Source of the DNA: Natronospirales bacterium
Lineage (GTDB): Bacteria > Pseudomonadota > Gammaproteobacteria > Natronospirales > REEB76
NCBI GenBank assembly: GCA_021792635.1
Contig: JAJYUH010000012.1
Location: 1 to 64,000 of the forward strand
Length of the DNA stretch: 64,000 nucleotides
Direction: 5' to 3'
Below the pieces are notes generated by a model. That model was not told where the DNA came from. It did not search any database and saw only the letters and a program-made list of their open reading frames with translations. Every line of letters starts with the position of its first letter. The stretch's first letter is position 1. Below, piece by piece: positions 7,834 through 16,227 of the stretch. A program made the position numbers and the translations under genes.

Positions 7834-8781
7834 CTGCTGCCATTCTTCAAGCCACGCATTAGAACCGAGGGACTGACCGGAGTCAGCTTCGAAGCCGGCG
7901 GCGTCGCCATTGCCCGAATCGTACGTGACCGATCCCGTCGCCCGCTGCTTGAATGTCTGCACTTCGCCACCGTTAAACGGGATGAGGAGCCGGCGCGTAT
8001 CCTGCGCAACCATATTGAAAGCCTGAAACTCGAACACACGATCTGCAGCACGGTGATGGGTTCGCAGGAATACCAGTTGCTGCTGTTGGAGGCACCCGAT
8101 GTTCCCCCCGCCGAGCTCAAGGCTGCCGTCCGCTGGCGCATCAAAGACCTCATCGGCTTCCACATAGATGACGCGGTCATTGATGTCTTCGAAATCCCCG
8201 GTCAATACCGTGCCGGGCAGTCGCACATGATGTATGCGGTGGTGGCGCGTTCCAAGATCGTCCAGGAGCGCGTCGGCCTCATCGAGAATTCCGCTGCCCA
8301 GCTTGAGATCATTGATATACCGGAGATGTGCCTGCGCAACGTGACCGCCCTCACCGAAGAGGATGTGCAGGGCGTGGCACTGCTGTACCTCGCCCGCAAG
8401 CATGGCCTGGTGATTTTCACCCGTCAGCACACGCTGTATCTCGCCCGCAAACTGGATATCGGATCCGATGCTCTTGCCGACGCCGCTGCAGGCGGACAGG
8501 GAACCGCTGCACTGGACAACCTGTTGCTGGAGATACAGCGTTCACTGGACTACTACGACAGCCATTTCTCGCAACCGCCGATCTCCGCATTGCTGCTGGC
8601 GCCCAGCGAATCCCCGTTGCCGCACCTGCAGCCTTATCTCGCGCAGAATCTTTCGGTAGCCGTCAGAAAACTGGAGCTTGCCAAACTGCTGCAGAGCCCG
8701 GACACCAGTGATGAGACCATCCAGGCCCGTTGTCTGAATGCACTGGGGGCGGCGTTACGCATGGAGAATGTGGCGTTGTGA
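7834..8781 (+). CDS. mshI: MSHA pilus assembly protein MshI (PilM-like actin fold)
   Basis: The 315-residue PilM/MshI-type protein opens (M/L)LPFFKPRIRTEGLTGVSFE, a typical PilM/GspL cytoplasmic-domain start. It has an actin-like fold, lacks transmembrane helices, and would sit on the inner face of the membrane and bind the N-terminus of the PilN-like protein. Start choice: CTG at 7834 after AGGAGG at 7821-7826. The in-frame ATG at 7639 would add 65 residues that look like non-coding DNA (Cys/Arg-rich, no family match). The stop overlaps the next start (GTGA, 8778-8781), so the two are coupled. It is the first gene of the pilus locus. Confidence 0.88.
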   Translation: MLPFFKPRIRTEGLTGVSFEAGGVAIARIVRDRSRRPLLECLHFATVKRDEEPARILRNHIESLKLEHTICSTVMGSQEYQLLLLEAPDVPPAELKAAVRWRIKDLIGFHIDDAVIDVFEIPGQYRAGQSHMMYAVVARSKIVQERVGLIENSAAQLEIIDIPEMCLRNVTALTEEDVQGVALLYLARKHGLVIFTRQHTLYLARKLDIGSDALADAAAGGQGTAALDNLLLEIQRSLDYYDSHFSQPPISALLLAPSESPLPHLQPYLAQNLSVAVRKLELAKLLQSPDTSDETIQARCLNALGAALRMENVAL

Positions 8782-9413
8782 ACCAGCAGATCAACCTCTA
8801 CCAGCCGATCTTCCGTAAACAGCCGAAGATCTTTTCCGCCGTCACGGTGCTGCAGATGTCGGGCATATTCGTGCTGGCACTGCTGCTTATCTATATATAC
8901 AGCCTGTGGCAAAGCACCATGCTCGGGCGCCAAGCCACCCAGCTCAACCAGCAATTGCGGGCGGATACCGCGCGTCTGGCGCAGTTGGAGAAAGTGCTGC
9001 CGTCGCATGCCGTGAACCCCGCGCTGCAGGCGGCCCTCAAGTCCGCGATGGCACAACTCGATCTCAAGCAGCAGGCGCTGTCAGCGCTGGCGAAACGCAC
9101 TTACGGCGTCACCGGCGGTTTCTCGGGTCAGCTTGCGGGTCTCGCCCGTCAGCACCTCAACGGCTTGTGGTTGACCGAGATCCGGCTGGCGCGCGGCGGC
9201 GCAGATTTCGAGATGCGCGGCGAAACCGTGGATCCGCGCCTGCTGCCCGAGTATCTGCAGAGACTGGCGGCGGTGCCTGTCTTCCAGGGCACGGAGTTCG
9301 GAATGCTGCGCATCGAGCGCCCGAAGAAAGACCGCCGGGTGCTGAGTTTCCGCATCAGCACCGCACTCAACGGAATCTCCGCACAGGAATCCGCACATGC
9401 AAGCCCGCATTAA
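8778..9413 (+). CDS. PilN-like MSHA assembly protein (MshI1-type)
   Basis: From GTG at 8778 the 211-residue protein begins MNQQINLYQPIFRKQ, the PilN motif (INL) that binds the PilM-like partner. One transmembrane helix (about 26-46) and a periplasmic coiled coil plus ferredoxin-like domain follow. It is bitopic, with most of the protein in the periplasm. An ATG 48 bases upstream is in frame but lies inside mshI, and the 4-base GTGA overlap is preferred. It belongs to the alignment complex with MshJ and MshK and overlaps mshJ by 17 bases. Confidence 0.88.
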   Translation: MNQQINLYQPIFRKQPKIFSAVTVLQMSGIFVLALLLIYIYSLWQSTMLGRQATQLNQQLRADTARLAQLEKVLPSHAVNPALQAALKSAMAQLDLKQQALSALAKRTYGVTGGFSGQLAGLARQHLNGLWLTEIRLARGGADFEMRGETVDPRLLPEYLQRLAAVPVFQGTEFGMLRIERPKKDRRVLSFRISTALNGISAQESAHASPH

Positions 9414-10062
9414 GCAACTGCTGGCACGTATGGATGAGCTGAGCCTGCGGGAGCGCGTGATCCTCTTCGTCGGCATCCTGGTTACGCTGTTCGTGGTGTG
9501 GGATGTGGTGCTGATGGGCCCCGTGACGCTGCACGAAAAAAGCGCGCAGCAACGCATAGATAATCTGCACTCCCAGATCGCCACGCTCAACAAATCCATC
9601 CGCCAGTTGGTCGCTTCCCGCAGCAGCACCCCCAACGTGGAGTTGCGCGCCAAGCTGGAAACCGTGCAGGCGGACAGTGCCAGGCTGGACGCACAGCTGA
9701 GCAGCGCTACCGCGGGTCTGGTACCGCCCAATCGGATGGCGAATCTGCTGGAACAGGTGCTGGCGCGGCAGCGCGGACTGCGCCTCGTCAGCGTGGAAAA
9801 TGAACCGCCTCAGCCGCTGCTGAAGGTCGCAGACGGGACGGGTACGGAGGCCGTGGAGAGCGGCAGCCTGTATGAACACGGCCTGCAAATCGTATTCCAG
9901 GGGAACTACGCTGATATCATGGCGTACCTGCAAGCGCTGGAGCACCTGAAATGGCGCTTCTATTGGGATGCGCTGGATTTGCAGGTGAAGAAATACCCCA
10001 TCAGTCAGGTCACGATTCGGGTACACACCCTGAGCCTGCACAAGGGTTACATCGGTGTCTAG
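9397..10062 (+). CDS. mshJ: MSHA assembly protein MshJ (PilO-like)
   Basis: This 221-residue bitopic inner-membrane protein has a short cytoplasmic tail, a transmembrane helix (about 20-40, VILFVGILVTLFVVWDVVL), a coiled coil (about 45-115) and a C-terminal ferredoxin-like domain ending in ITIRVHTLSL-type strands. This is the layout of PilO/GspM/MshJ. It would pair with the PilN-like protein and link the inner-membrane platform to the secretin through MshK. It overlaps its neighbours on both sides, consistent with one polycistronic message. Confidence 0.88.
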   Translation: MQARIKQLLARMDELSLRERVILFVGILVTLFVVWDVVLMGPVTLHEKSAQQRIDNLHSQIATLNKSIRQLVASRSSTPNVELRAKLETVQADSARLDAQLSSATAGLVPPNRMANLLEQVLARQRGLRLVSVENEPPQPLLKVADGTGTEAVESGSLYEHGLQIVFQGNYADIMAYLQALEHLKWRFYWDALDLQVKKYPISQVTIRVHTLSLHKGYIGV

Positions 10063-10405
10063 ACTTCGCACAGCCGGGCTATTTGCGACCGCGCTGCTGG
10101 CACTGGCGGCGGTGACCGGGCATGCCGGTCCGCTTCCGGATCCGACCCGGCCTGACTACCTGAACCACGCCTCCCGGGCGGCGGTAACGCCCGGCTGGCA
10201 GGTGACTTCCATCATCGTCTCGCCCAGCCGGCGCCTCGCGAGCATCAACGGCCGGACGGTGAAGCCCGGCGATCGCGTGGATGGGGCCACGGTGCTGGAA
10301 ATCATGCCCTACGCGGTGAAACTCGAAAACAAACATGGCATATTCACCGCTTACCTGCTGGCGGGAGACATAAAACGGCCGCTTGCGGGCCCGCATGGGA
10401 CTTGA
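10055..10405 (+). CDS. mshK: MSHA biogenesis protein MshK (PilP-like)
   Basis: The 116-residue exported protein starts at GTG 10055, eight bases inside mshJ. A signal peptide (about 1-24) precedes the DPTRPDYL motif characteristic of MshK-type proteins, then a small HR/PilP-like beta domain (VTSIIVSPSRRLASINGRTVKPGDRV and on). It would contact the secretin MshL in the periplasm. No lipobox is visible, unlike many PilP proteins. mshL starts three bases after its stop. Confidence 0.82.
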   Translation: MSRLRTAGLFATALLALAAVTGHAGPLPDPTRPDYLNHASRAAVTPGWQVTSIIVSPSRRLASINGRTVKPGDRVDGATVLEIMPYAVKLENKHGIFTAYLLAGDIKRPLAGPHGT

Positions 10406-10408
10406 GAC

Positions 10409-12142
10409 ATGATGCACAGCAAATCCATCCTCATCCTGATGTGCGCAGCCGCGCTCATGGCGGCGTGCGCGCATACTCCCAGCATGAATACGCCGCATAA
10501 GAACGTACCCGCGGGCGGCAAGACAGGGCCCACGCCGCCGCCCGCACCGCCTGCGGCGGTGAGCAACGCGCTGCTGCCAACGGTGGGTCCGAAACTGCCC
10601 ACGAATGAAACTGCGAATGCAGACGAGCATTTCGACATCTCGGTGCAGAACGCCGCGGCACACGATTTCTTCATGAGCCTGGTGAAGGACACCCCCTACA
10701 ACATGGTGGTGAATCCGGCGGTTACCGGCAGCATCTCCCTTACCCTCAAGAACGTCACCGTGCCCGAAGTCATGGAAACGGTGCGCGACGTTTACGGTTA
10801 TGAATACCAGCGCCGCGGCGACACCTTCATGGTGCTGCCTGCCAGCATGCGCACGCGGATATTCCAGGTGAATTACCTGGATTTCATCCGCAAGGGCAAG
10901 TCCATCACCCGCGTCACCTCCGGCGAGACCACCCAGAACCAGAGCAGCCCCTACGGCGGCGGCTACGGCGGCTACGGCGGATCAATGCCCGCCGCCACCG
11001 GCAACAACAGCCAGCAGCAGTCCACCGGCAGTGAAGTCACCACCAAGACGGATTCCAACTTCTGGAAGGACCTGCAAACCACCTTGAGCGGCATCATCGG
11101 CCCGGGCGGCGGCCGCAAAGTGGTGGTGGACCCGGATTCCGGCGTGGTCGTGGTGCGCGCGATGCCCGCCGAATTGCGCGAGGTGCGGCAGTACCTGAGC
11201 GCGGTGCAGAACAGCGTCTCGCGCGAAGTGGTGCTGGAAGCCCGCATCATCGAGGTGGACCTCAATCACAACTTCCAGTCGGGCATCAACTGGGGGGCTT
11301 TGGGTCAGCCGGGTACCGGTAAAACCGTCTTTATCGGCAACGTCGGCGGTCAGAACCTGTTCGGCAACACGGCGGGCACGGCCAACGGTCAGGGCCTCTC
11401 GGATCTGAAGGGCTTGCCATTGACCCTCACTCCGGGTAACGCCGTCACCAGCTACCCGAGTTCGGCTTTCGGCGGCACCTTCGCCGCCGCCCTGAATCTG
11501 GGTGATTTCAACGGCTTCATCGAACTGCTGGACACCCAGGGTAACGTGCATGTGCTGTCGAGTCCGCGCGTGGCCACACTCAACAACCAGAAAGCGATAA
11601 TCAAGGTCGGTTCCGATCAATTCTTCGTCACCGGCCTTCTCAGCAATACTCTGGGTGGGGGCCTGGCCGGCGCAGCCACCAGTCAGAACATCATCCTGCA
11701 GCCGTTCTTCTCCGGCATCGCCCTGGACGTAACCCCGGAGATCGACGCTGACGGTTTCGTGACCCTGCACATCCATCCCACGGTCAGCCAGGTGACCAGT
11801 CAGTTGACAAATCTCACTTTCTCCGGCCAAGCCACCAGCGTGCCGCTGGCTTTCAGCCAGGTGCGCGAGTCGGACAGCGTGGTGCGCGCCAAGAGCGGTC
11901 AGATTGTGGTCATCGGCGGATTGATGAAAACCCAGATCCAGGATGTGGTGAACAAAACCCCGTTCCTGAGTGACATTCCGCTGCTCGGGGACTTGTTCAC
12001 CCAGGTTCACAAAGTGCGTGTGAAGAGCGAACTGGTGATTCTGCTGAAGCCGATGGTAATAGAGAACGGACGCGGCTGGTCGGCACTCACAAAGCAACAG
12101 CTCCACCGCATACACTCGCTGGAGAATGGTGGAAATCCGTAA
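10409..12142 (+). CDS. mshL: MSHA secretin MshL, outer-membrane lipoprotein
   Basis: The 577-residue pore protein has a lipoprotein signal with lipobox LMAAC (Cys20). A Pro/Gly-rich linker is followed by an N-terminal STN-like domain (about 75-130), a Gly/Tyr/Ser/Gln-rich insert near 180-210 and the secretin beta-barrel (about 250-560). The barrel keeps VLEARIIEVDLN, LSSPRVATLNNQKAIIKVG and the terminal VVIGGLMK-PFLSDIPLLGDLF signature. It forms the multimeric outer-membrane channel through which the pilus leaves. It starts 3 bases after mshK; two adjacent ATGs (10409, 10412) are equally possible. Confidence 0.95.
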   Translation: MMHSKSILILMCAAALMAACAHTPSMNTPHKNVPAGGKTGPTPPPAPPAAVSNALLPTVGPKLPTNETANADEHFDISVQNAAAHDFFMSLVKDTPYNMVVNPAVTGSISLTLKNVTVPEVMETVRDVYGYEYQRRGDTFMVLPASMRTRIFQVNYLDFIRKGKSITRVTSGETTQNQSSPYGGGYGGYGGSMPAATGNNSQQQSTGSEVTTKTDSNFWKDLQTTLSGIIGPGGGRKVVVDPDSGVVVVRAMPAELREVRQYLSAVQNSVSREVVLEARIIEVDLNHNFQSGINWGALGQPGTGKTVFIGNVGGQNLFGNTAGTANGQGLSDLKGLPLTLTPGNAVTSYPSSAFGGTFAAALNLGDFNGFIELLDTQGNVHVLSSPRVATLNNQKAIIKVGSDQFFVTGLLSNTLGGGLAGAATSQNIILQPFFSGIALDVTPEIDADGFVTLHIHPTVSQVTSQLTNLTFSGQATSVPLAFSQVRESDSVVRAKSGQIVVIGGLMKTQIQDVVNKTPFLSDIPLLGDLFTQVHKVRVKSELVILLKPMVIENGRGWSALTKQQLHRIHSLENGGNP

Positions 12143-12165
12143 CGGATGCGCCTGGCGGATGTGGC

Positions 12166-13077
12166 ATGTACCTGCAACACTTCGGTTTTCGTGAGTATCC
12201 ATTTTCGCTCACGCCGGATACGAGCTTCTTTTACGGTTACGCCAGCCACCAGGAGGCGCTCAACGTCCTCTTGGTAGCCCTGCGCAGCGGCGAGGGCTTT
12301 ATCAAGGTTACCGGCGAGGTGGGTCTCGGCAAGACCTTGCTGTGCCGCAAGCTGCTTGATTCCCTGGGCGACGGTTTCGTGACCGCCTTTCTGCCCAATC
12401 CGCATCTGTCTCCGGGTTCCATGCGCCTCGCGCTCGCTGAAGAGCTTGGGGCCGGGGTGTCTAACCGCGCCACCCAGGAAGACATGTTGCGTGCCATCAC
12501 CCGGCGCCTGCTGCAGCTCGCGGGTGCGGGTACGCAGGTGGTCGTGTGTCTCGATGAGGTACAGGCCATGCCGAATTACACGCTGGAGGCGGTGCGCCTG
12601 CTCACCAATCTGGAAACGGAAAAGTTCAAATTGCTGCAGGTGGTCATGTTCGGCCAGCCGGAACTGGACGCGCGCCTCAAGGGGATACATTTGCGGCAAC
12701 TGCAGCAACGCATTACGTTTTCCTACCGGCTTGTGCCGCTGGACAAACAGGCTGTGGCTGAATATGTACGCCACCGCCTGCGTGTGGCCGGCTATCACGG
12801 CGCTCCGTTATTCACTGAGCGCGCGCTGGCAGCCGTGTACCGCGGCAGCGGGGGTATTCCGCGACTGGTGAATATCCTGTGCCACAAAGCGCTGCTGGCG
12901 GCCTTCGGCCCCGGCGAGGATTACATCACGCTGCGGCACGTGCGCCGTGCGGTGGCGGATACGGAAGGGGCGCGGCGGCTCACGCCGCGTTTTCTGCATC
13001 CGCTGATCTATGCGGCGGTGATCGGAGCGGTAGGCCTGGTGGCGGGAATGATGTATTGGCTGGAGACATGGCGATGA
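12166..13077 (+). CDS. mshM: MshM, ExeA-like AAA+ ATPase
   Basis: The 303-residue protein opens MYLQHFGFREYPFSLTPD, the ExeA/MshM signature. Walker A is GEVGLGKT (50-57) and Walker B is VVVCLDEVQAM (the run before it is hydrophobic). A C-terminal transmembrane helix (about 278-298) anchors it, with very little beyond it. ExeA-type ATPases help insert or assemble secretins with an ExeB partner, here MshN. Unlike ExeA no peptidoglycan-binding domain follows the helix. It overlaps mshN by 4 bases (ATGA). Confidence 0.92.
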   Translation: MYLQHFGFREYPFSLTPDTSFFYGYASHQEALNVLLVALRSGEGFIKVTGEVGLGKTLLCRKLLDSLGDGFVTAFLPNPHLSPGSMRLALAEELGAGVSNRATQEDMLRAITRRLLQLAGAGTQVVVCLDEVQAMPNYTLEAVRLLTNLETEKFKLLQVVMFGQPELDARLKGIHLRQLQQRITFSYRLVPLDKQAVAEYVRHRLRVAGYHGAPLFTERALAAVYRGSGGIPRLVNILCHKALLAAFGPGEDYITLRHVRRAVADTEGARRLTPRFLHPLIYAAVIGAVGLVAGMMYWLETWR

Positions 13078-14423
13078 GCCTCATCAATCAGATGCTGCGC
13101 GACCTGGAAGAGCGCCGGCGCCGTGAGCAAGCACCGCTCTCCCAGGTACGTGCCGTGGAGCGGGTGTCGCACCGGGGGCGCTACCTGCTCAGCACCGGGC
13201 TCGGCTTGCTGCTCCTGCTTGCGGGTCTTACGGGCTATTCTCTCTGGCAACAGAAAAGCCTGCCGGCGGTGCAGCGGGCGGCAAACCGCCCGCAACCAAT
13301 CGTGGCCGCGGTGGGCGGCGGGGTCACGCTGCATCACGAGCTGCACGTTGCCACCGCTTCGGCGGCACCCGGCGCAGCGGTGACATCCCCGCTGAAAGCG
13401 CCTGCTCTGCCCCTGCCTGCCCCTCCCGTCGCGTTGGCCAATGGCCGCCCGGCAAGCTCACCCTCCCCCACGCGCCTGCTGGATGCGCGCCTGCAACAGC
13501 ACGGCATCCGACAGGGTCTGTACTTTGATTTCAACAGGCCGGTGCGCTGGAAACTGCGGGAGTTTCCCGCCCGCCACCGTATCAGTCTGTCCGTCACTCC
13601 TGTGGACGGCCTGTCCGCGGTGATCCACACCCTGCCGCTGCCGCCGGCAGTAACGGGCATAAAGTACGCGCTCACCCCGGAACACCGCTTGCTGCTGGTG
13701 TTCAGCGTGCAACCGGGTACGCGCGCGTATACCGCACCGATCAACAGCAACAAGCAACTGGAAATCGTTTTCACACCTGCCGCAGCGCCGTCCGCCCCTG
13801 CGCCCGTTGCAGACAGCCGCGTCACCAAACTGCCGGCGCAGATCACGCCTGCGGCGCGTTCGATACACGCATATAACCACGGGATTCAGGCACTGCGACA
13901 AGGACGCATCCATGCAGCGGAAGGATTTTTCCGCAGCGCCCTGGACGGTAATCCGCACAATGGTGCGGCCCGTGAAGCATTGGCGGAACTATACGCGCGC
14001 AACGGGCTCGAGCCCGAAGCCGAAACCCTGCTCCGCGCCGGCCTCGCCCTCGGCGGTGCAAACCAGCCGGCGTTCGCCAAACTCTATGCCAGCCTGCTGG
14101 CGCGGCAGGGCGCCGCCTCCCAAGCCATCCGCATGCTGCGTGCCCATGAACCACACATGCGGACGGATCCCGAATATTATGCACTGCTGGCGGGCCTGTT
14201 GCAGCACAGCGGTGATTACGCGGCGGCGGCTGAGCTATACCGCCGGCTGGTGGCGCTGGATCCCGCCCAGGGGGTATGGTGGGCCGGACTGGGTATCTCG
14301 CTTGAGCAAACCGGCAAACCCGATGCCGCCCTGCATGCCTATCTCCAGGCGCGTGCCGCCGGCGGCTTGAGTGACGCCGTGGCCCAATACGTGCAAAATC
14401 GCATCGACGCCTTGAAACACTGA
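13074..14423 (+). CDS. mshN: MshN, ExeB-like TPR protein
   Basis: Starting at ATG 13074 (overlapping the mshM stop), the 449-residue protein opens MSLINQMLRDLEERRRRE, the ExeB/MshN cytoplasmic motif. A transmembrane helix (about 38-57), a Pro/Ala-rich periplasmic linker, an AMIN-like region (about 140-240) and four or so tetratricopeptide repeats (about 260-440) follow. It probably works with MshM in the envelope to assemble the secretin. Another ATG six bases upstream (13068) is possible. The frame continues upstream to 12879 but only as the shadow of mshM. Confidence 0.9.
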   Translation: MSLINQMLRDLEERRRREQAPLSQVRAVERVSHRGRYLLSTGLGLLLLLAGLTGYSLWQQKSLPAVQRAANRPQPIVAAVGGGVTLHHELHVATASAAPGAAVTSPLKAPALPLPAPPVALANGRPASSPSPTRLLDARLQQHGIRQGLYFDFNRPVRWKLREFPARHRISLSVTPVDGLSAVIHTLPLPPAVTGIKYALTPEHRLLLVFSVQPGTRAYTAPINSNKQLEIVFTPAAAPSAPAPVADSRVTKLPAQITPAARSIHAYNHGIQALRQGRIHAAEGFFRSALDGNPHNGAAREALAELYARNGLEPEAETLLRAGLALGGANQPAFAKLYASLLARQGAASQAIRMLRAHEPHMRTDPEYYALLAGLLQHSGDYAAAAELYRRLVALDPAQGVWWAGLGISLEQTGKPDAALHAYLQARAAGGLSDAVAQYVQNRIDALKH

Positions 14424-14442
14424 GTAACGCCGGGAGTTCCAT

Positions 14443-16221
14443 GTGGCCACTGCAGCACCCCGCAAACAGAAAATCCGCATCGGCGATTTGCTGGTGCAGA
14501 ACAAAATCATCTCCGAAGGGCAGCTCGAAGCCGCCCTGGCGGAACAGAAGAAGAGCGGCCGGAAACTGGGACGCGTGCTGGTGGATCTGGGATTCATCGA
14601 GGAAACGCAACTGCTTACCTTCCTGTCGCGACAGCTGAATACGCCCCTGATTGATCTGAAACACTTCAAGTTCAGCCCGGACACCATGCGGCTGCTGCCG
14701 GAAACCTATGCCCGACGCTATCGCGCCATCGTGCTGAGTACGGGATCCACCGACGTGCTGGTGGGGATGGCCGATCCTACCGACATCTTCGGCTATGACG
14801 AAATCACGCGCATCCTGCAGCGTCCTCTGCGTCTCGCGCTGGTGCGCGAAGCGGATCTGCTGCGCGCCATAGACATCGTTTACCGGCATACCGAGGAAAT
14901 ATCCTCGCTAGCCGAAGAACTGGGTGAGGAACTGGCGGCCGGTGACTACGACCTGGCGCAACTGGTGGCCGAAGAGAGCAGCGTGGATGCGCCGGTCGCC
15001 AAACTGCTGCAATCCATGTTCGAGGATGCGGTACAGGTGAACGCCTCGGATATCCACATCGAGCCGGATGAGAAAGTGTTGCGTATCCGCCAGCGCATTG
15101 ACGGCGTGCTGCATGAGCACATCATCGAGGGCCGCCGCGTGGCGGGTGCACTGGTGACGCGCCTCAAACTCATGTCCGGCCTGGATATCTCCGAGAAACG
15201 CATGCCCCAAGACGGCCGTTTCAGCATCCACGTCAAGGACCGTTCGGTGGATGTACGCGTGGCCACCATGCCGATCCAGTTCGGCGAGTCCGTGGTGCTG
15301 CGTCTGCTGGACCAGTCCACCAACCTGCTGTCACTGGAAAACCTCGGCATGCCGGAGGAGATGCGCGCGCGTTTCACACACCTGATTCAGCTCCCCTACG
15401 GCATGATCCTGGCCACCGGCCCCACCGGCAGCGGCAAGACCACCACCCTGTATGCGGCGCTCAATTTCATCAACAAATCGGACATCAAGATTATCTCCGT
15501 CGAGGATCCCATCGAGTACCACCTGTCCCGCATCAACCAAGTGCAGGTCAACCCGCGCATCGGGCTCGACTTCAGCCGGGTGTTGCGTAATGCTCTGCGC
15601 CAGGACCCGGATGTGATCATGGTGGGTGAGATCCGTGACCACGAAACCGCCGAGATCACGCTGCGCGCCGCCATGACCGGTCATCTGGTACTGTCCACCG
15701 TGCACACCAACGACGCCGTCACCACCGTGAGCCGGCTGCTGGACATGGGCGCCGAAGGGTATCTCATCGCGGCCGGTCTGCGTGCGGTGGTGGCGCAACG
15801 TCTGGTGCGCCGCATATGCGATGCGTGTACCGTGCCTGCGCACGTGAATGCCAACCAGCAGGCCTGGCTCAACTCGGTACCCGAGGCGGGGAACATTGAC
15901 CCCACCCGGTTTCGCCAGGGTCGCGGCTGCACCTACTGCAACGGCACCGGTTATCGCGGCCGCATCGGCGTCTATGAACTGCTGGAACTGGATGAGGGAC
16001 TGACCGACGCGCTGCGACGCAGTGACAGTGCGGAGTTCGCGCAGCGTGCGCGCCACAAGCGGGATTTCCGTCCGTTCGTGCTGTGTGCGCTCGAATATGC
16101 CGTGGCCGGTATCACCACGGTGGAAGAAACCATGCGCATCTCCAGCGGCATCGAAAAATACACGGAAGATGTCCCTGAACCGGCAGCGCCCGCCGGCTCC
16201 CTTTCCACATCGCGAGATTGA
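14443..16221 (+). CDS. mshE: MshE extension ATPase with MshEN-type c-di-GMP-binding N-terminus
   Basis: The start is GTG at 14443, with GGGAG a few bases upstream. This 592-residue GspE-family hexameric ATPase powers pilus extension. The N-terminal about 60 residues hold two tandem MshEN-like motifs, RIGDLLVQNKIISEGQL and KLGRVLVDLGFIEETQL, the element that binds c-di-GMP in Vibrio MshE. The core has Walker A GPTGSGKT (326-333), Asp and His boxes, and a zinc motif with CDAC and CTYC. All catalytic parts look intact. c-di-GMP control is inferred from the motif. Confidence 0.95.
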   Translation: MATAAPRKQKIRIGDLLVQNKIISEGQLEAALAEQKKSGRKLGRVLVDLGFIEETQLLTFLSRQLNTPLIDLKHFKFSPDTMRLLPETYARRYRAIVLSTGSTDVLVGMADPTDIFGYDEITRILQRPLRLALVREADLLRAIDIVYRHTEEISSLAEELGEELAAGDYDLAQLVAEESSVDAPVAKLLQSMFEDAVQVNASDIHIEPDEKVLRIRQRIDGVLHEHIIEGRRVAGALVTRLKLMSGLDISEKRMPQDGRFSIHVKDRSVDVRVATMPIQFGESVVLRLLDQSTNLLSLENLGMPEEMRARFTHLIQLPYGMILATGPTGSGKTTTLYAALNFINKSDIKIISVEDPIEYHLSRINQVQVNPRIGLDFSRVLRNALRQDPDVIMVGEIRDHETAEITLRAAMTGHLVLSTVHTNDAVTTVSRLLDMGAEGYLIAAGLRAVVAQRLVRRICDACTVPAHVNANQQAWLNSVPEAGNIDPTRFRQGRGCTYCNGTGYRGRIGVYELLELDEGLTDALRRSDSAEFAQRARHKRDFRPFVLCALEYAVAGITTVEETMRISSGIEKYTEDVPEPAAPAGSLSTSRD

Positions 16222-16227
16222 GACAGG

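Noticed and set aside
10982-12202. 406-residue minus frame opposite mshL
   Set aside because: Antisense shadow of the secretin gene with no family features.
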